Shown in pieces: positions 30,681-42,614 of a stretch of DNA of 64,000 nucleotides. The notes below the pieces were generated by a model. It did not search any database, was not told the DNA's origin, and was given only the letters and a program-made list of their open reading frames with translations. How positions within the stretch are numbered: position 1 is the first letter of the stretch; each line of letters opens with the position of its first letter. Source of the stretch: Ceratodon purpureus (Eukaryota; Streptophyta; Bryopsida; Pseudoditrichales; Ditrichaceae); NCBI GenBank assembly GCA_014871385.1, contig CM026431.1, forward strand, positions 5,555,089 through 5,619,088. The letters are read 5' to 3'. Made by a program: the position numbers and the translations under genes.

Positions 30681-33600
30681 TTAATGTGTTGAAGTAATGG
30701 GAAGAGTATGAACTGCTTTGTAACATTGAAGGCTGCAGAGAGGAACGTTAGATTTGCTATCACGATACTTGTACGAGTTGGAGCATGTCGGAGCAGCACA
30801 CTTTTCTCGTGGTGGGGGATATCTGGAAACACAATTTGAATGTTAGCAGTCAAATCTCCAGAAGTAACAATGAAAAAATAAAATAAAAATAAAGAAGATA
30901 AAAATGCATGCCACCTAAAAAAGAGCATGTAGGAGTATGGACCAACCTGATAGGGCCTGAATTAAAGAAGCTTGGAAGTCCGACGTCCTCTGAAAATGAA
31001 ACAATAGAACCAGTAGGACGAAGAATCCAGCGGATACTATTGGTAGAGGGAGCAAGTTCGGCTGCCTTCTTCTCCTGTAAAATAAGAAAGACTTTAAGAC
31101 CCACGTACACGAACAAACTGATTCAACCTGCCGTCAACACTAACATATTTCTTGTCCAGACACACTGTAACAATAAACGAAGTAGTTCAAATTATGATAC
31201 TAAATCTTGACAAAGGGCAAGATCCTCTTCTGGTGCATTACTGCATGTGCAAGTGAATACAAGACAGATTATAATTGCAAAGTGTATAAATGAAACAAAA
31301 CGAGACAAACCTCTTCAATATCTTGTCTCTGTTTCTCAAGACGATTTTCACGTCTTTTCCTTGTAGAATCCTGTCCCAGGATTCTCTGAATTGCAGTCGC
31401 CTACCACATCAAGAAAGACCTCTTGTTAGTCAGCCTAATAAATATGCTCAAAGTCATGCCCACAATATAAAGAAACTGGATATTGTCTGACTGCGCCTCC
31501 CAACACACTGTAAAGAAGAGCAACATAAAAATATGATGTACCTGAATATCTCTAGCAGTTTTCTCGACCTGCTGCCTTCGACGATTAGCGGCTTCTAGCC
31601 TCTTAACTTGCTTCTCAGCTTCCGACAGATTATTCTTTCCTTCTACACATTGATTTCAGTACAATCAATTTACCAAAAGTCAGAAATAGTAGCAGCTGAA
31701 TTTCATCTTCAACAAAGTTAATGACATTGAACACCAAACAGGAGGACTGAGCACCCTTTGAAAATCCTCACTACAGAAACCGACAACGGGAACTAGCATG
31801 ACTATGTATCGTATGAGTTTGTATAACGTACTTTTTGAAAGGGGGTTGGTGAGACCCTCCGGATATTCAATCAAAGGGGGAGCAGATTCTCGGTCTACAT
31901 CTTTTGATGTCTGCATTGCACGCTGTCTGGCAGTAAGAGTCACACCGGACCCACCAATCTCCTTCACTGATCGACTTTGTTGTACTTTTGCTGGCTTGAT
32001 TGTTTCTGGCCCTTCCTCATCATCACCGTCACCCAAACCTTCAAAACTCTCATCGGCTACAGTTCGAGCAACACCTTCTGATGATTCCTCCTCTACATCT
32101 CCCCCTTCTTTTTCCACCTCGTCCTCTGCTATGTGTCCACCTACAAAAACAAATGACAAGATTAGTACCCGATGTCTATCAGCAAGAAACAACGAGTAGA
32201 TGCCAGAGATAGTGCACAGGTCTCAAGAGTTACGGTAGTGCATCTACAAATGGATCCTTACATTCTCTCTCCCCATAACATGTTTCAGTTCTAGCTTGTC
32301 TAGCATTTACAAGTGGATCTAAGATCTACAGCCTCCAATACCTGGACTCAAGGAAACCAGAACATTCAGATTCAAGAACAATGTATCAACCTTTAGAAGA
32401 CGTTGATGGCCTCTGGGGTTCTATGTCATCTTCGTCCCCATCCAGCACTCGTCTTTTCGGAACACGAGAGCTTTTCCGAACAGCTTGGAGGGAAGATCCA
32501 GCTCCAAGAGTCATTGTCTTTTGATGCTCAGATCTGTTTACAGAATTTACTCTCTCACCGTTCTGTGTCTTCTGCTCACCCTGCACGGCATAGCCAGGGC
32601 TGAAGCTATCGGCTTTCCTGGGTGCTTTCGGAGGTGGCAACTCAAAATCATCATCATCGGATTGATCCTGCACAAAAAGAGCAAAGCACATGAATATGGT
32701 TAGAAACAACTTGACAAGATAGGCAATCATACGAGTAGCAAGTGCCAAGATTAATGAAATACTAGTACAACACAAGGCAGTTTAAATTTTGGACTGCACA
32801 ACAATCTCGAATAAAATACCTGTAATATTAGACGTTGTCTCCTTCGCTTGTTTGCGCCACCGGATTCAGGCTCCCGCGCCTTACTGGCTCCAGGAGCGGT
32901 ATCAGCGCCGTCTCCTTTCTTTTCAATGGTGGTTGTAACTCCGCCTACTTTAAGCTTGAGCTTCGTGAATCCTCCAGACTTCTGATCAGAAGAACCTTTT
33001 TCTGCAGATTTCAGATTGGACTCCTTTGAGCCGTGCTTCTCCCCAAAGATTGCACGTTGTGTTTGACCCGCATCACGTGACACCCTCTCTTTTCCATTAT
33101 CAAAGTCATCGCGCCCTCGAAATTTCCCTGATCTATTTCTGTCGTTTCCCCGACCTTCACCCAGATAATCATCTAAATCATCCTTCATAAGTTGCTCCGC
33201 GTCAACAATATCTTTCATACTCTTTTCCAGCCTCTTGCCTCTTTCGTGCTCAGGCCTCCTTGTCCCGTTGCTCTCCCTCCAATCCCCCCTATCCTTCTCT
33301 TTTTCCTTCTCTTTTTCCTTCTCTTTTTCCTTCTCTTTCTCCCTCTCTTTCTCTTTGGCATCATCCTTCTCATGAAACCTCCTATCACTAAACTTCTCCT
33401 TCCTTGAAAAGATTTTATTATCCCTGTAATCATCTCTCTTAGAACCATATTTGCCACCTTCTTCTGCAGCTGTTCTATCATTTCCCCTGCCTTGTCTCCC
33501 TTCTTCCCTCCTCTCGCCACCACGATAGCCACTTTCTCTCCCGTTGTCTTGATATCCATTCCCTCCGTACCTATGACTCCGCTCGTCTCTTCCGGACCTT

Positions 33601-34385
33601 GAATCATAGTCCCTCGACCTTCCGACATCTTTGCCTGCCCTGTAATCATCCTTGCCTGCTCGGTGATCATCTTTACCTCCTCTGTACTCGTCTCTGCCGC
33701 CTCTACCTTCACCTTCATATTTATCACCCGACACCCTGTCCGGCCTTCCAAAATGCCTCCCAGATGAAGCCGGAGCGGAATGCGGATCCTTACTCGAATG
33801 CCTGCTGTAATACTTATCGTCCTTCCTGGGGTCCTTCCTATCCGACCCCATGTCGGTACGAACCCCTCCCAAATCCATCACCTGCCACAAAAACATTCCC
33901 AACCCAAACACAACAACCATCAATACTCAAACAAAGTCCCACCCACCAAAAAATCGCAACCACGTCCCAAAGAACACCGCCAACCGAACCCAATTTCACA
34001 CATTGCACAAACACAATCCTGAAACCGCTAAAAACTCCACCGAACCAACCAAGCCCGTCACATAACACAAACACTCCCCTAAGAAATTCAACGAAAAAAA
34101 CAACAACAAAAAAACAAAAAACCAAAAACTCTCCCTTACATCAGCGTATTTCTCCCCCGGCCTCCGCTCCGCACTCCGATCCCGCCCCGACCCCGGATGC
34201 TCACTCCGCGGTGGCTCCCTGTAAGAGTCATACGAAGCGTGAGAACCAGGATGCCCATCCCCTCCCGCCCCCGCACCCGCCAGCCCCCCCGCCACCAGCC
34301 CCGCCTGCGGCCGCGGCCTCCTCGCCCCATCCGACCGCGGCCTCCTCACGCCCTTGCCATGATCCTCCCTCTCCACACTCTCCAT
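30681..34385 (-). CDS. INO80 complex subunit B-like (PAPA-1 domain plus HIT zinc finger)
   Basis: Eight minus-strand exons stay in phase to 784 residues: 34385-34140, 33881-32820, 32667-32391, 32140-31832, 31642-31542, 31400-31311, 31074-30947, 30822-30681. Residues 1-430 are highly charged, with DDYRAGKD-type repeats and an Arg/Lys/Glu tract including repeated KEKE. The PAPA-1 region spans exons 4-6 (LTARQRAMQTSKDVD, IEYPEGLTNPLSK, SEAEKQVKRLEAANRRRQQ, ATAIQRILGQDSTRKRRE). The C-terminus is a zf-HIT knuckle (CAAPTC..CSLQCYKAV). This PAPA-1 plus zf-HIT order defines the Ies2/INO80B subunit, which couples ATPase activity to nucleosome sliding in the nucleus. The charged N-terminus is much longer than in the yeast protein, as in plants. 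The start sits in a GC-rich leader with further upstream in-frame sequence. Confidence 0.93.
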
Positions 34386-35300
34386 CCCCACCCCCAACCT
34401 CCCCTCACCCAAACCCCACCCCAACAACGAACTCTCTCTGAAACAATCCCAACAAACAAAAGGAGTCACAAACAAAACCAAAGGAGTCACAACCAAAGGA
34501 GGAAACCAGAGGCGGAACAACCAAGGCGAGAGCTTTAAGAAGAGAAAAAAGGAGCAAACCCTAGGGACGAGAGACGGAGGAGAAAGAGAGGAGAAAGGGA
34601 GAGAGGAGATAAGTGAGAGAGGAGAAGGGAGACAAGAGGCATAAGAGAGGGGAGAGGATGAGGGGTAGAGAGAGAAGACTCGGGAGTAGGCTTGGGGAAG
34701 GAAAGGCAGGGAGGGAGGGTCAGTTAGGGTAGAGTTAGGTAAGGGGAAGGGGAGAGAGGGAGTGGACCTGGGGAAGTGGAGGAGGTGATGATGGTGGTGG
34801 GCAGGGGTGGCGATGGCGATGAGGGAGCAGGAGGAGGAGCAGGAGCAGGAGCAGGAGCAGGGAGGACGAGGCCAAGGCGAGGGCCACCAGGGCCCATTCC
34901 CACTACTCGCACTCTGTCTCTGTCTCTCTCGCTCTGCGTCTGTCGCCCTCAGTGCTGTGAGTGAGCTCCAGTTGCTGCAACCGCGAGGCTCCTTCTCGCC
35001 CAAAAGCTGAGGGAGGGAGCCCAGTCCAGGTTTGCTGTGGAGGGAGGGAGTTGGCCTTGCGGTTTGGGGCTCTGGGCTGGGAGGGGAGGGAGGGAGGCTG
35101 CAGGCCACGCCATGCCATGCCCTCCCATGCCATGCCCCGCCCCCTCAGCCCCCCCTTCTCTGTTCTCTCTCTCTCTCTCTTTCCTTGCCTTCTCTCTCTT
35201 TCGACAAGTAAGGAGGAGGGGGGGCAACTGCAAAGGAAAGGGGAAGGGAGAAAGGGAAAGGGAAAGGGCGTCGGGTGGTGAGTCCAACTTTCCTTTCTCT
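34386..35300. promoter_or_regulatory. GC-rich, purine/pyrimidine-skewed 5' region of the INO80 subunit gene
   Basis: Positions 34555-34720 are almost pure purine on the plus strand (GAGAGGAGA type). 34826-34860 is a GGAGCA repeat. 35160-35200 is a CT dinucleotide run. Long open frames here on both strands follow from composition. The location fits a CpG-rich promoter and 5' UTR of the minus-strand gene. Confidence 0.5.
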
Positions 35301-36057
35301 CGCGTCGGTTTTGGGTTCTCCCTCGTCTCTCTCTCTCTTCCCCCTTCCGCATCCCCGCGTTCCTCCCGGGTAGGTTTTGGTCTTCCGGGTACTAACTGGG
35401 TACCTCGGAGCGGGTATCCGTGTAACCGATCGTTTTTACGGGTCTTAGCTGGGTAGTGGGGGTGTAGTTTTCTATGTTGCTGTTAGGCGCTGGGGATCGG
35501 GAGCCTTGGTATGCTGGGTTTACGTCGGGTATGATCCGGGTATCGTGGCCTATGTCGGAGTCCTGGTTGGATTCAACGCATTGACCAGGGTTGACCATGG
35601 CATGGGGTAGATTTTCTAAACTATGATTTGTGATTTTGTAAGCTTAGTTTTTAATTACCACGTTGAGGTCATAAATTTTTTGAGATGTCTTCGTGAAGTT
35701 AAATGTTAATTGTGTTTATTTAAATGAGTGGTGTTATTTGTTATTATTTTTTTCAAATGAATGATATGTTAAGTATTACCTACATTTTTATGGAATAATT
35801 TGTAAGATTTTGGGATTATTTGGATACATTAGGAAAAACATGAAAAAACTTAATAGTTGTAATGTTACTTTTTTTACCATTAGATCGGGTAATGATGAAG
35901 AAAATTATCATGGATGCAAGTCATTTGTTCTACAATATTTTAAAAAGAAAAATAATTTCATGGATCTAATAGGTGTTAAACCTTTGAAAATTCTAGTTTT
36001 TGAGAAAAAACATTAGTAATAAAGAATGTATCTTCAAGTTCAAGGTCAACGAAAGTC
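35301..36057. other. Intergenic, AT-rich
   Basis: The GC-rich promoter region gives way to AT-rich sequence near 35600. A 68-codon open stretch at 35810-36016 has no recognisable content. Confidence 0.4.
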
Positions 36058-36545
36058 GTATGGTCTTGGCTCAAACCAGCAATGACACAATACAATTTGG
36101 ATGTAGACATATTGATACAAAAATTGCATGGAACAAAAATAGACCACTTGATATGAAGCACGAAACTACATAGATGTGGACAGTGCCATTGAATCAACAA
36201 TGACGCAAGATACTTTTTGGATGGGGATAGAGAGGTATACCAGTTGCGCGGGCAAAGATGGACTTTCTTCTAAAGAGCATAAAAATTGAGTAGATGTAGA
36301 CACTGCCATTGAATTAACAGTGACGCATGACACTGTTTAGATGTGGATAGATAGGTACATAAATTGCATGGAACAAAAATATACTTCTTCCTATGAAGCA
36401 TGAAACTGGGTGGATGTAGACAGTGCCATCAAACCAACAACGACGCATGTCAGTTTCTTGGTGCAGATAGACAAGTACAGTAATTTTATAGGAAAAAGAT
36501 GTTCTTCCTGTGGAACATAAAATTGGATAAATATTGATACTGTCA
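36058..36545. repeat. Diverged 120-bp tandem repeat
   Basis: About four units with a 120-bp period. The phase marker TGCCAT..ACCAACAA(T/C)GACGCA-like sequence recurs near 36063 (GGCTCAAACCAGCAATGACAC), 36182, 36302 and 36422, with a further partial at about 36539. Each unit also carries GGATGTAGACA-like and GGAACAAAAATA-like blocks. Units are roughly 70-80% alike by eye. No coding frame is maintained. Confidence 0.75.
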
Positions 36546-37812
36546 TCATATCATGAAATCATCAATTATCTAAGGTTAAAGCTATTTCCATTAAAAATTT
36601 ACAAGACAAAAATAGGTATTTACTTCAAAGAGTTAAGCCATGGAGTTTCATATATTTGAACACATGGCATAAGTTATAATTCTTAGAAACAATAAATGAC
36701 AAATGACTTCAATGTGATTACTTATTTTAGAAGACAATGACTTGGATTAGATTAAGTTAATATTAAAGAAATTGTAGCATTAGTACATATATCAAATATA
36801 TATAGCACAAATATGTATTCATGTAAATGTATATTTTACTAAGCTTGCGGCCTTCACCATATACTTTTATTATATGCGTTTGGATTGGAAAAGAAATCAA
36901 TAAAAGCCAAAACATTTTTAATTGAAAGTCTCTGTCTTCAGGATACAGCACTTTTTAAAAGCCAAGTGAATTTTTTACCGATGTAATATTATAGATGAAT
37001 CATAATAGATAATGATACAAAGCCTATTTATTAAGAAAAATTAATTAATGTTGAACACAATGATCAAAAAACTGAAGGTACAAGCCATTACAAGCTTGTA
37101 AGCTTTGATCAAACATTATAATTACTAGGATTGATGGTCCAATATAATCACTACAAGAATTAAGAAAAACAATTGTGGGAAATTTATTAAATTATTAATT
37201 ACAACATATATTTCAAATGCAAAGCCAATGAATTTTGTTGCAACCTATAGAATGTTTAAGATTGTTAATGAGACTCTATGCTCAAATCTTAAAAAGAAAA
37301 CCTGGAACATAAAAGAATTATGTGATTCAAGCTGATATATATTTTTATGTTTTTTTAAAACTTATAGATGACAAATTTTTGGGAATAATATTGATGAAGT
37401 TGAATCTCAAATGATATACAATAAAATGCTAAAGTACACTATAGATGTAAAAGCCTTCAAAATCATTTTCAAGAATTTTTTGTAGTATATCAATAATTCA
37501 ACAAACAACTATGATTTTTGAAGTGGCTTTATTCTCATAATCATTCACATGCAAACTAGTTTTGTTCTATATTCTTTATTTTGAAAGAATTGTATGATAA
37601 TTTCTAACTTCCACCGTAGCCTACTATAGTTTTGCCTTTACATTGTATCCATTCATGCTCTTGAAATAAATGTCTACGTACTAATCTAACTTCTAAGCTT
37701 GAAATGCCAAGGATCTAAAGCATCCTACAAATGAAGGCACTAATACAAAAAACTTGGCAGATAAACACTTACCATAATACCATAATAGGTTCTTCACTTA
37801 CAACACAAACAT

Positions 37813-37844
<32 letters not shown>

Positions 37845-38317
37845 TTTTATCTAAAATCACTAAAACCAACCTGAAATGGCTTAATAAAAACAAAAAACAA
37901 AAAATAAACAAAGTATCTTTAAATACTAAAAAACAAAAAACCATCTTTTAAACTATCACAAAAATTAATTAATTCTATTTCTATAATTTTATCCTCATAA
38001 ACTTTTACTTTTTTAATTTTTTTTTCTAGAGAATGATTTTTAGAACAATCCTACTATGTTGCTACAATAATTCACGCTAGACTCTTAAAAGGAGCCAAAC
38101 TTCTTCTTCTTCAGGTGTCTAAAAATGTCAACAATTTTTACTAAAAAGGAATCATAGTTCTTAATCTTCTTCTTTGGTTATCTACAAATGTAAATAATTT
38201 CTACTCATGTTAACAGTTTGTAAAAAAAAAGGGACCAGAGTTCTTCGTCTTCGGATGAGTACAAATATTAGTACCAATTTGTCAATTTGTACTCAGTTAT
38301 GGCAGTAACTGCAGGCT
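36546..38317. other. AT-rich intergenic
   Basis: No gene seen. Contains an (AT)n/T-tract microsatellite at 37818-37850. A CTTCTTC-type motif recurs at 38100-38250 close to the dioxygenase gene. Confidence 0.5.
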
Positions 38318-40037
38318 ATGAGCTCTCATGGCGATGCCGGAAGGACACACAAGCCTACCTCGTCGACAGACATGGAGATGGAGAAGGAGATGGAGATGGA
38401 GATGGGGATCAGCGATGGAGGCAGCAGCGTGCCGGTGATCGACATGGCCCAGGGGAGGGACCACATTGTGGAGCACCTGGGGGGCGCGGCTTGCAAGGCC
38501 TGGGGCTGTTTCCAACTCATCAACCACGGGATGGCTATGAAGTGCGTGGAGGATGCCAGGGAGCAAAGCCGCCTCTTGTTCGCGCTTCCCACTGCGCACA
38601 AGCTCAAGGTCAAGCGGATGCCGGGCCAGTTCACTGGCTACGGGAATGGTGCTGTTGTCAACTCGGAGGCTCTGAATGAAGAGTATTACTCTGAAGCTCT
38701 CACTCTTAGGTACCGTAGCTCGGATGCGGAGTCGATTGGTGGCAAGCTCTGGCCAGACGGAAATCCTGAGTTCCGGTACTAAGCTTGCTTCATGCCATGT
38801 TTCACTTGGTTTTCACATCTCTGGCTATGGTAGTCAGTACCTTTGTGAATGTTTTGTTAGGAGCTGAAGTTGAATATAATCTGTATGTGGAGTAAACTTT
38901 AGGATGTGATTGTATTTTGTGGTACACTCTCACATGGAGCTTTGACAGGCTGACACTGTAGGGATCTGATCCTTTTCTGAATAAGAGAAGTGGGGTATGT
39001 CAGCAGATTGATATTAGTCTTTTCTTAATCATGTTGATGTTCTAAGCTTTGATACTGATGAGCTTGAGGATGATTTTGAGAAAAATGTTGTTATGTTTGA
39101 TCCTTTGTGGTGAGGAGAGTTATGCTGAGTGATGATGAGGTTGAGAGATCATGATCTTGGAATAAGTTGAATGTTGTTGGTTGATGTGCTGTACCAGGAA
39201 GAGTGTTGTGGAGTTCAGTGAGGCAGCTCATAAGCTGTCGCTAGAGGTTCTAGGCTATGTGGTGGATGGGCTCCCAGTGGAGAGCCGGAAGCATTTCAAG
39301 GAGTATTTGATGGAGCAGTCGGGGACCTTGAGAGTGAACAATTACCCTTTGTGCCCGCAGCCTGCTCTTCATACCGGCCTACCTCCACACATTGATGCGT
39401 GCGTTGTGACCGTTCTGCATCAATCAGACAATGTTGCAGGGTTGGAGGTTGATAAGGATGGTTCCTGGGTTGGAGTTCAGCCCCGACATGACGCTCTTGT
39501 GGTTATCGTTGGGGCCATTGTTCAGGCATGAAGCTCATACCACTAATTAATCCTCTTAATTTTTTAGTTAGCTGGTAGAGATGCTCTGAGTTTGACATGT
39601 AACTTAGTGGTGTTCTGCCATTCTACTCGTGGTTGTATCATCTGTTTTGGTCTTGAGTTCTCTATTTGTTGAACGGATTGGAATAAACAGTTATTGCAAG
39701 TTCGTACTAGATGATAAGCTATTTTTTTTATTGTAGGCAGTGTGTCACGAGCCTTCCCTAGCATCATCTTAATCCTGTTTTCAATACTACACAGGTGCTC
39801 ACAAATGGAGTCTACAAAGCTGTGAAACATCGAGCAGTTTTGAATGCAGAGAGGTCACGGCTTTCTCTTGCCTATTCTGCATATCCCCCTTCCAACCTTG
39901 CAATTGTTCCTGCCTCGCAGTTCGTTAGCGACGACAAGCCTTCTCCTTACCGTCCTTTCTCGTGGGCGGAATTTTTGGCAGCGAAACAGAAGTATGTAAC
40001 TGATCCCCTGCTCGGATTACTTGCAGAATCCTCATAA
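38318..40037 (+). CDS. 2-oxoglutarate/Fe(II)-dependent dioxygenase, DOXC class
   Basis: Exons 38318-38775, 39198-39525 and 39795-40037 give 342 residues, normal for the family. The DIOX_N part has VPVIDMA and WGCFQLINHGM. The catalytic jelly roll has NNYPLCPQP, iron ligands His217 and Asp219 (LPPHIDA) and His274 (VYKAVKHRAV), and the 2OG-binding Arg284-x-Ser286 (RLS). All catalytic residues are intact, so it is expected to be an active soluble oxygenase. Plant relatives include gibberellin oxidases and other specialised-metabolism enzymes, and the substrate cannot be told from sequence. The second intron appears to use a GC donor (GTTCAG|GCATGA at 39525/39526), because only this keeps the family's IVQ-VLTNG join. 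The N-terminus carries a Met/Glu dipeptide run (EMEKEMEMEM). Confidence 0.9.
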
Positions 40038-40550
40038 CTTGACTACTCACACCTGAAGACTGGTTTGAAAATCACGAGCTATAACTTCTGTGTTAAGTGT
40101 TTATGATTGAACAAAAGTAACTAAGAATGGAACCAAGTTAGAGGCCATTGACTCTGGATCCGAATCATTCTCATATACATAATCGTCTTCTCCTCTTTGG
40201 TTTTTCAAAACTCGGAGATACAGTCATTACCAGATTTTTGTAATGATCGAGTCACATGAGCCGTAGAATTCCCATCTCCATGTCATCAAAGGATCGGAGA
40301 TAGAGTTTATACACAATGACAACATGGAAGCACTCCGTGTTTTCAGTAGTGAAATCTCAATTCAGGTATTTGTACAAATGTAGCTTCGGAATTAGGTCAC
40401 AGTGACTCAGGCATTTTGCAGGAATATTTTCTTCTCTTCAGAACTAGTGAGACTACTTTCACATCAGGCTATATATGCTGTAATCTAGTACATTTTCTTA
40501 AAAGAATTTCATGCTACATTTTCTGATGAAATACAGGCTTTACTGTAAAA
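40038..40550. other. Convergent spacer between dioxygenase and kinase genes
   Basis: Contains only the 3' flanks of the two converging genes. No further feature seen. Confidence 0.5.
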
Positions 40551-42614
40551 CTATGTAAATTTGCACAAGGACTCAGAAGGTGGGGCAAGCAAGAATCCCA
40601 CTATCTCCTCGATCACCCGATCAACCTCCTTTGAAGGTTTGTCAAACTCCAACGTCTTAGAGCAATCAACAACGAAGATTGGGCGACCTCGAATTACAGC
40701 TGGAACTTTTGAACTGGAGCTAAAATGTCCTGCCTGTGACTTGCCACCCCAATTTCCTGCAACGGAGAATTCATCAGCTGTATGAAGATTTGACAAACTT
40801 CCATGACATAAAGCGAGAATACTCACATAAACCATGTCCTCCTATGAGCATTAGTGTCGACCCTAATGAGGAATTCTAGCTGCATATACCAGCAAGAATG
40901 TGCTTCAATTGGAAACTGCAACCGCCCTAAGAACAGGCAATAGGGAAATAAACAGACCAGAGGAAGCATTTACCGGCATCGTCAAATGCACTCTCTATAA
41001 ACCACTTCTCATGCTTGGAGTGAAGTGACTGAAGGTACTCCAAGCTAACCTCTGCTTCTTCCGACCTTGCCCTGCAGAAACCCTCTATACATTGAGTAAC
41101 TCTTTTGAGATGCCCATCATGCATACAAACATAAGTTCAAAGAATACCGCTCAATTGTGATATTTGCACTATGATGTGATGTTCCAATATAAACATTACA
41201 CATAAGAGATCGGATCAGTTTGTTGGTGATGTTCCTCTACGTTAAGAATTTCTGGAAATTCAACGGTGTAAGAAGTAGATTTCGGTTTTTGGTGACGATC
41301 ATGAGCTGAATAACTTGTGTCAAAGATCTATTCCACCATTCTGCATACTACAGAAGTAGCTCATTAGTGGGTCGTGCCACACTACCATGCTTACCGTGCT
41401 TTTAAACGTTCATAGCATACGTTTGGATCAGCTCGCAGATACACAAAAGCATCAGGCACCTGCCACAGACACGCCAAGATTATCACATGATCTTTTGAAG
41501 CACTTCGGCCTTCACGATTAGCATACTGTACTAATGGATTAGTTTGCATACACTCAACATGAACATTTGGACCTTGAACAATGGTACGTGGGCTTTCACA
41601 TAGCTTACAGGCAAGGAGATAAACATCCCTGTAGCTTACACGTACCACGTTCGGAAGTGTAGTTATAACGCCATTGTACCAAGCATCGTAAGCAGCAACT
41701 TCAAGGGTATTAAAATATCCTTGTTCCCTGGCAGTCTTCACAAATACACAACGGTCAGTTAAGACCGATCGCTCCATCAGCAGCAGGGCTGCTTTTGATT
41801 GGGACGCTGCTGCATTTTGTTGCAAGAACCTCGTCGTAAACACAAAACTCTGGAACAGATACGCATACCTGCAATGTCTTTGTAAGTCACACTTGCAACT
41901 TCACAGAAGCTACAAACGTTCGAAGCAAATGCATCAATCTATTCAATTGAATGTCATATTCTTGCAGGTTTTTGATACTTCGGAGATAAAGTAGGTAGCA
42001 AATAAAACCTTTGAGGGTTCTTGTAGAAAGCTTCCAGCATGTTGAGGCCAGTCCCCTTTACATTCTGCCATTCCCAAATGGGCTCCTGCAATATTTCTGT
42101 AACTCTGCAGATGGCAAGTCCAGAAATCATAAGACAATGAAGATGTTACAAGAACCAATTCAGTGGCCCTCAACAGGCCAATGCGCAAGCTAATATAGTG
42201 GATGGGAAGGTCTTACTGCTTTAGGCGCGGATGTGAGTGCAGCAACTTCAGAATTGTGGATTTGCCCACTCCAATATTCCCCTCGAAAGAAATGCGTGCA
42301 GGTTTTGAGGCCTTCAACAAGAAATTCTCACTTTCATTGCCTTCTCTGTCAATAATTCCTGCTCTGGTTTTCTTCGTTGGAAAGTGCTCCAAATATTGCT
42401 CAATCGTATCCACTTCATCTTCAGGTTGCTGAAATGCAGCTTCATCGTGAACTTGAGTCTGTGCATCAGCAACAGGTGCAGACAGAAGCTGCGGTTCCCC
42501 ACTCGGCAGTTGGGTCTTGCTCGAGGCAGTCTCCATGTATCTTTTCAAAGGAACTGCCATCAGATTGAGAGATGAGAACCATGATGCAGGAAATTTTCGT
42601 GCCAGAGCTTCCAT
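40551..42614 (-). CDS. Deoxynucleoside kinase (dCK/dGK family)
   Basis: Minus-strand exons 42614-42217, 42104-42009, 41868-41646, 41459-41395, 41071-40974, 40756-40551 give 361 residues in frame. P-loop GNIGVGKST is at residues 112-120, followed by ILQEPIWEWQNV, the ERS motif (LLMERSVLTDRCVF), PDAFVYLRADPNVCYERL and the lid arginines (ARSEEAEVSLEYLQSLHSKHEKW). It phosphorylates deoxynucleosides in the salvage pathway. The ~105-residue N-terminal extension is Ser/Gln-rich and may include an organellar targeting sequence (MEALARKFPASWFSSLNLMAV). The third intron (41645-41460, 186 bp) has no in-frame stop and is a multiple of three, so retention would insert 62 residues before PDAFVYLR. Family length favours removal. 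Confidence 0.93.

Noticed and set aside
33599-34441. 280-codon plus-strand His/Pro/Thr-rich ORF
   Set aside because: Antisense shadow of the charged INO80 subunit exons and the A/C-rich intron between them.
33996-35108. 370-codon minus-strand ORF extending upstream of the INO80 subunit start
   Set aside because: The upstream part is translated GC-rich, purine-skewed leader sequence with no domain. Only the part from 34385 fits the gene model, and the part below 34140 is intron.
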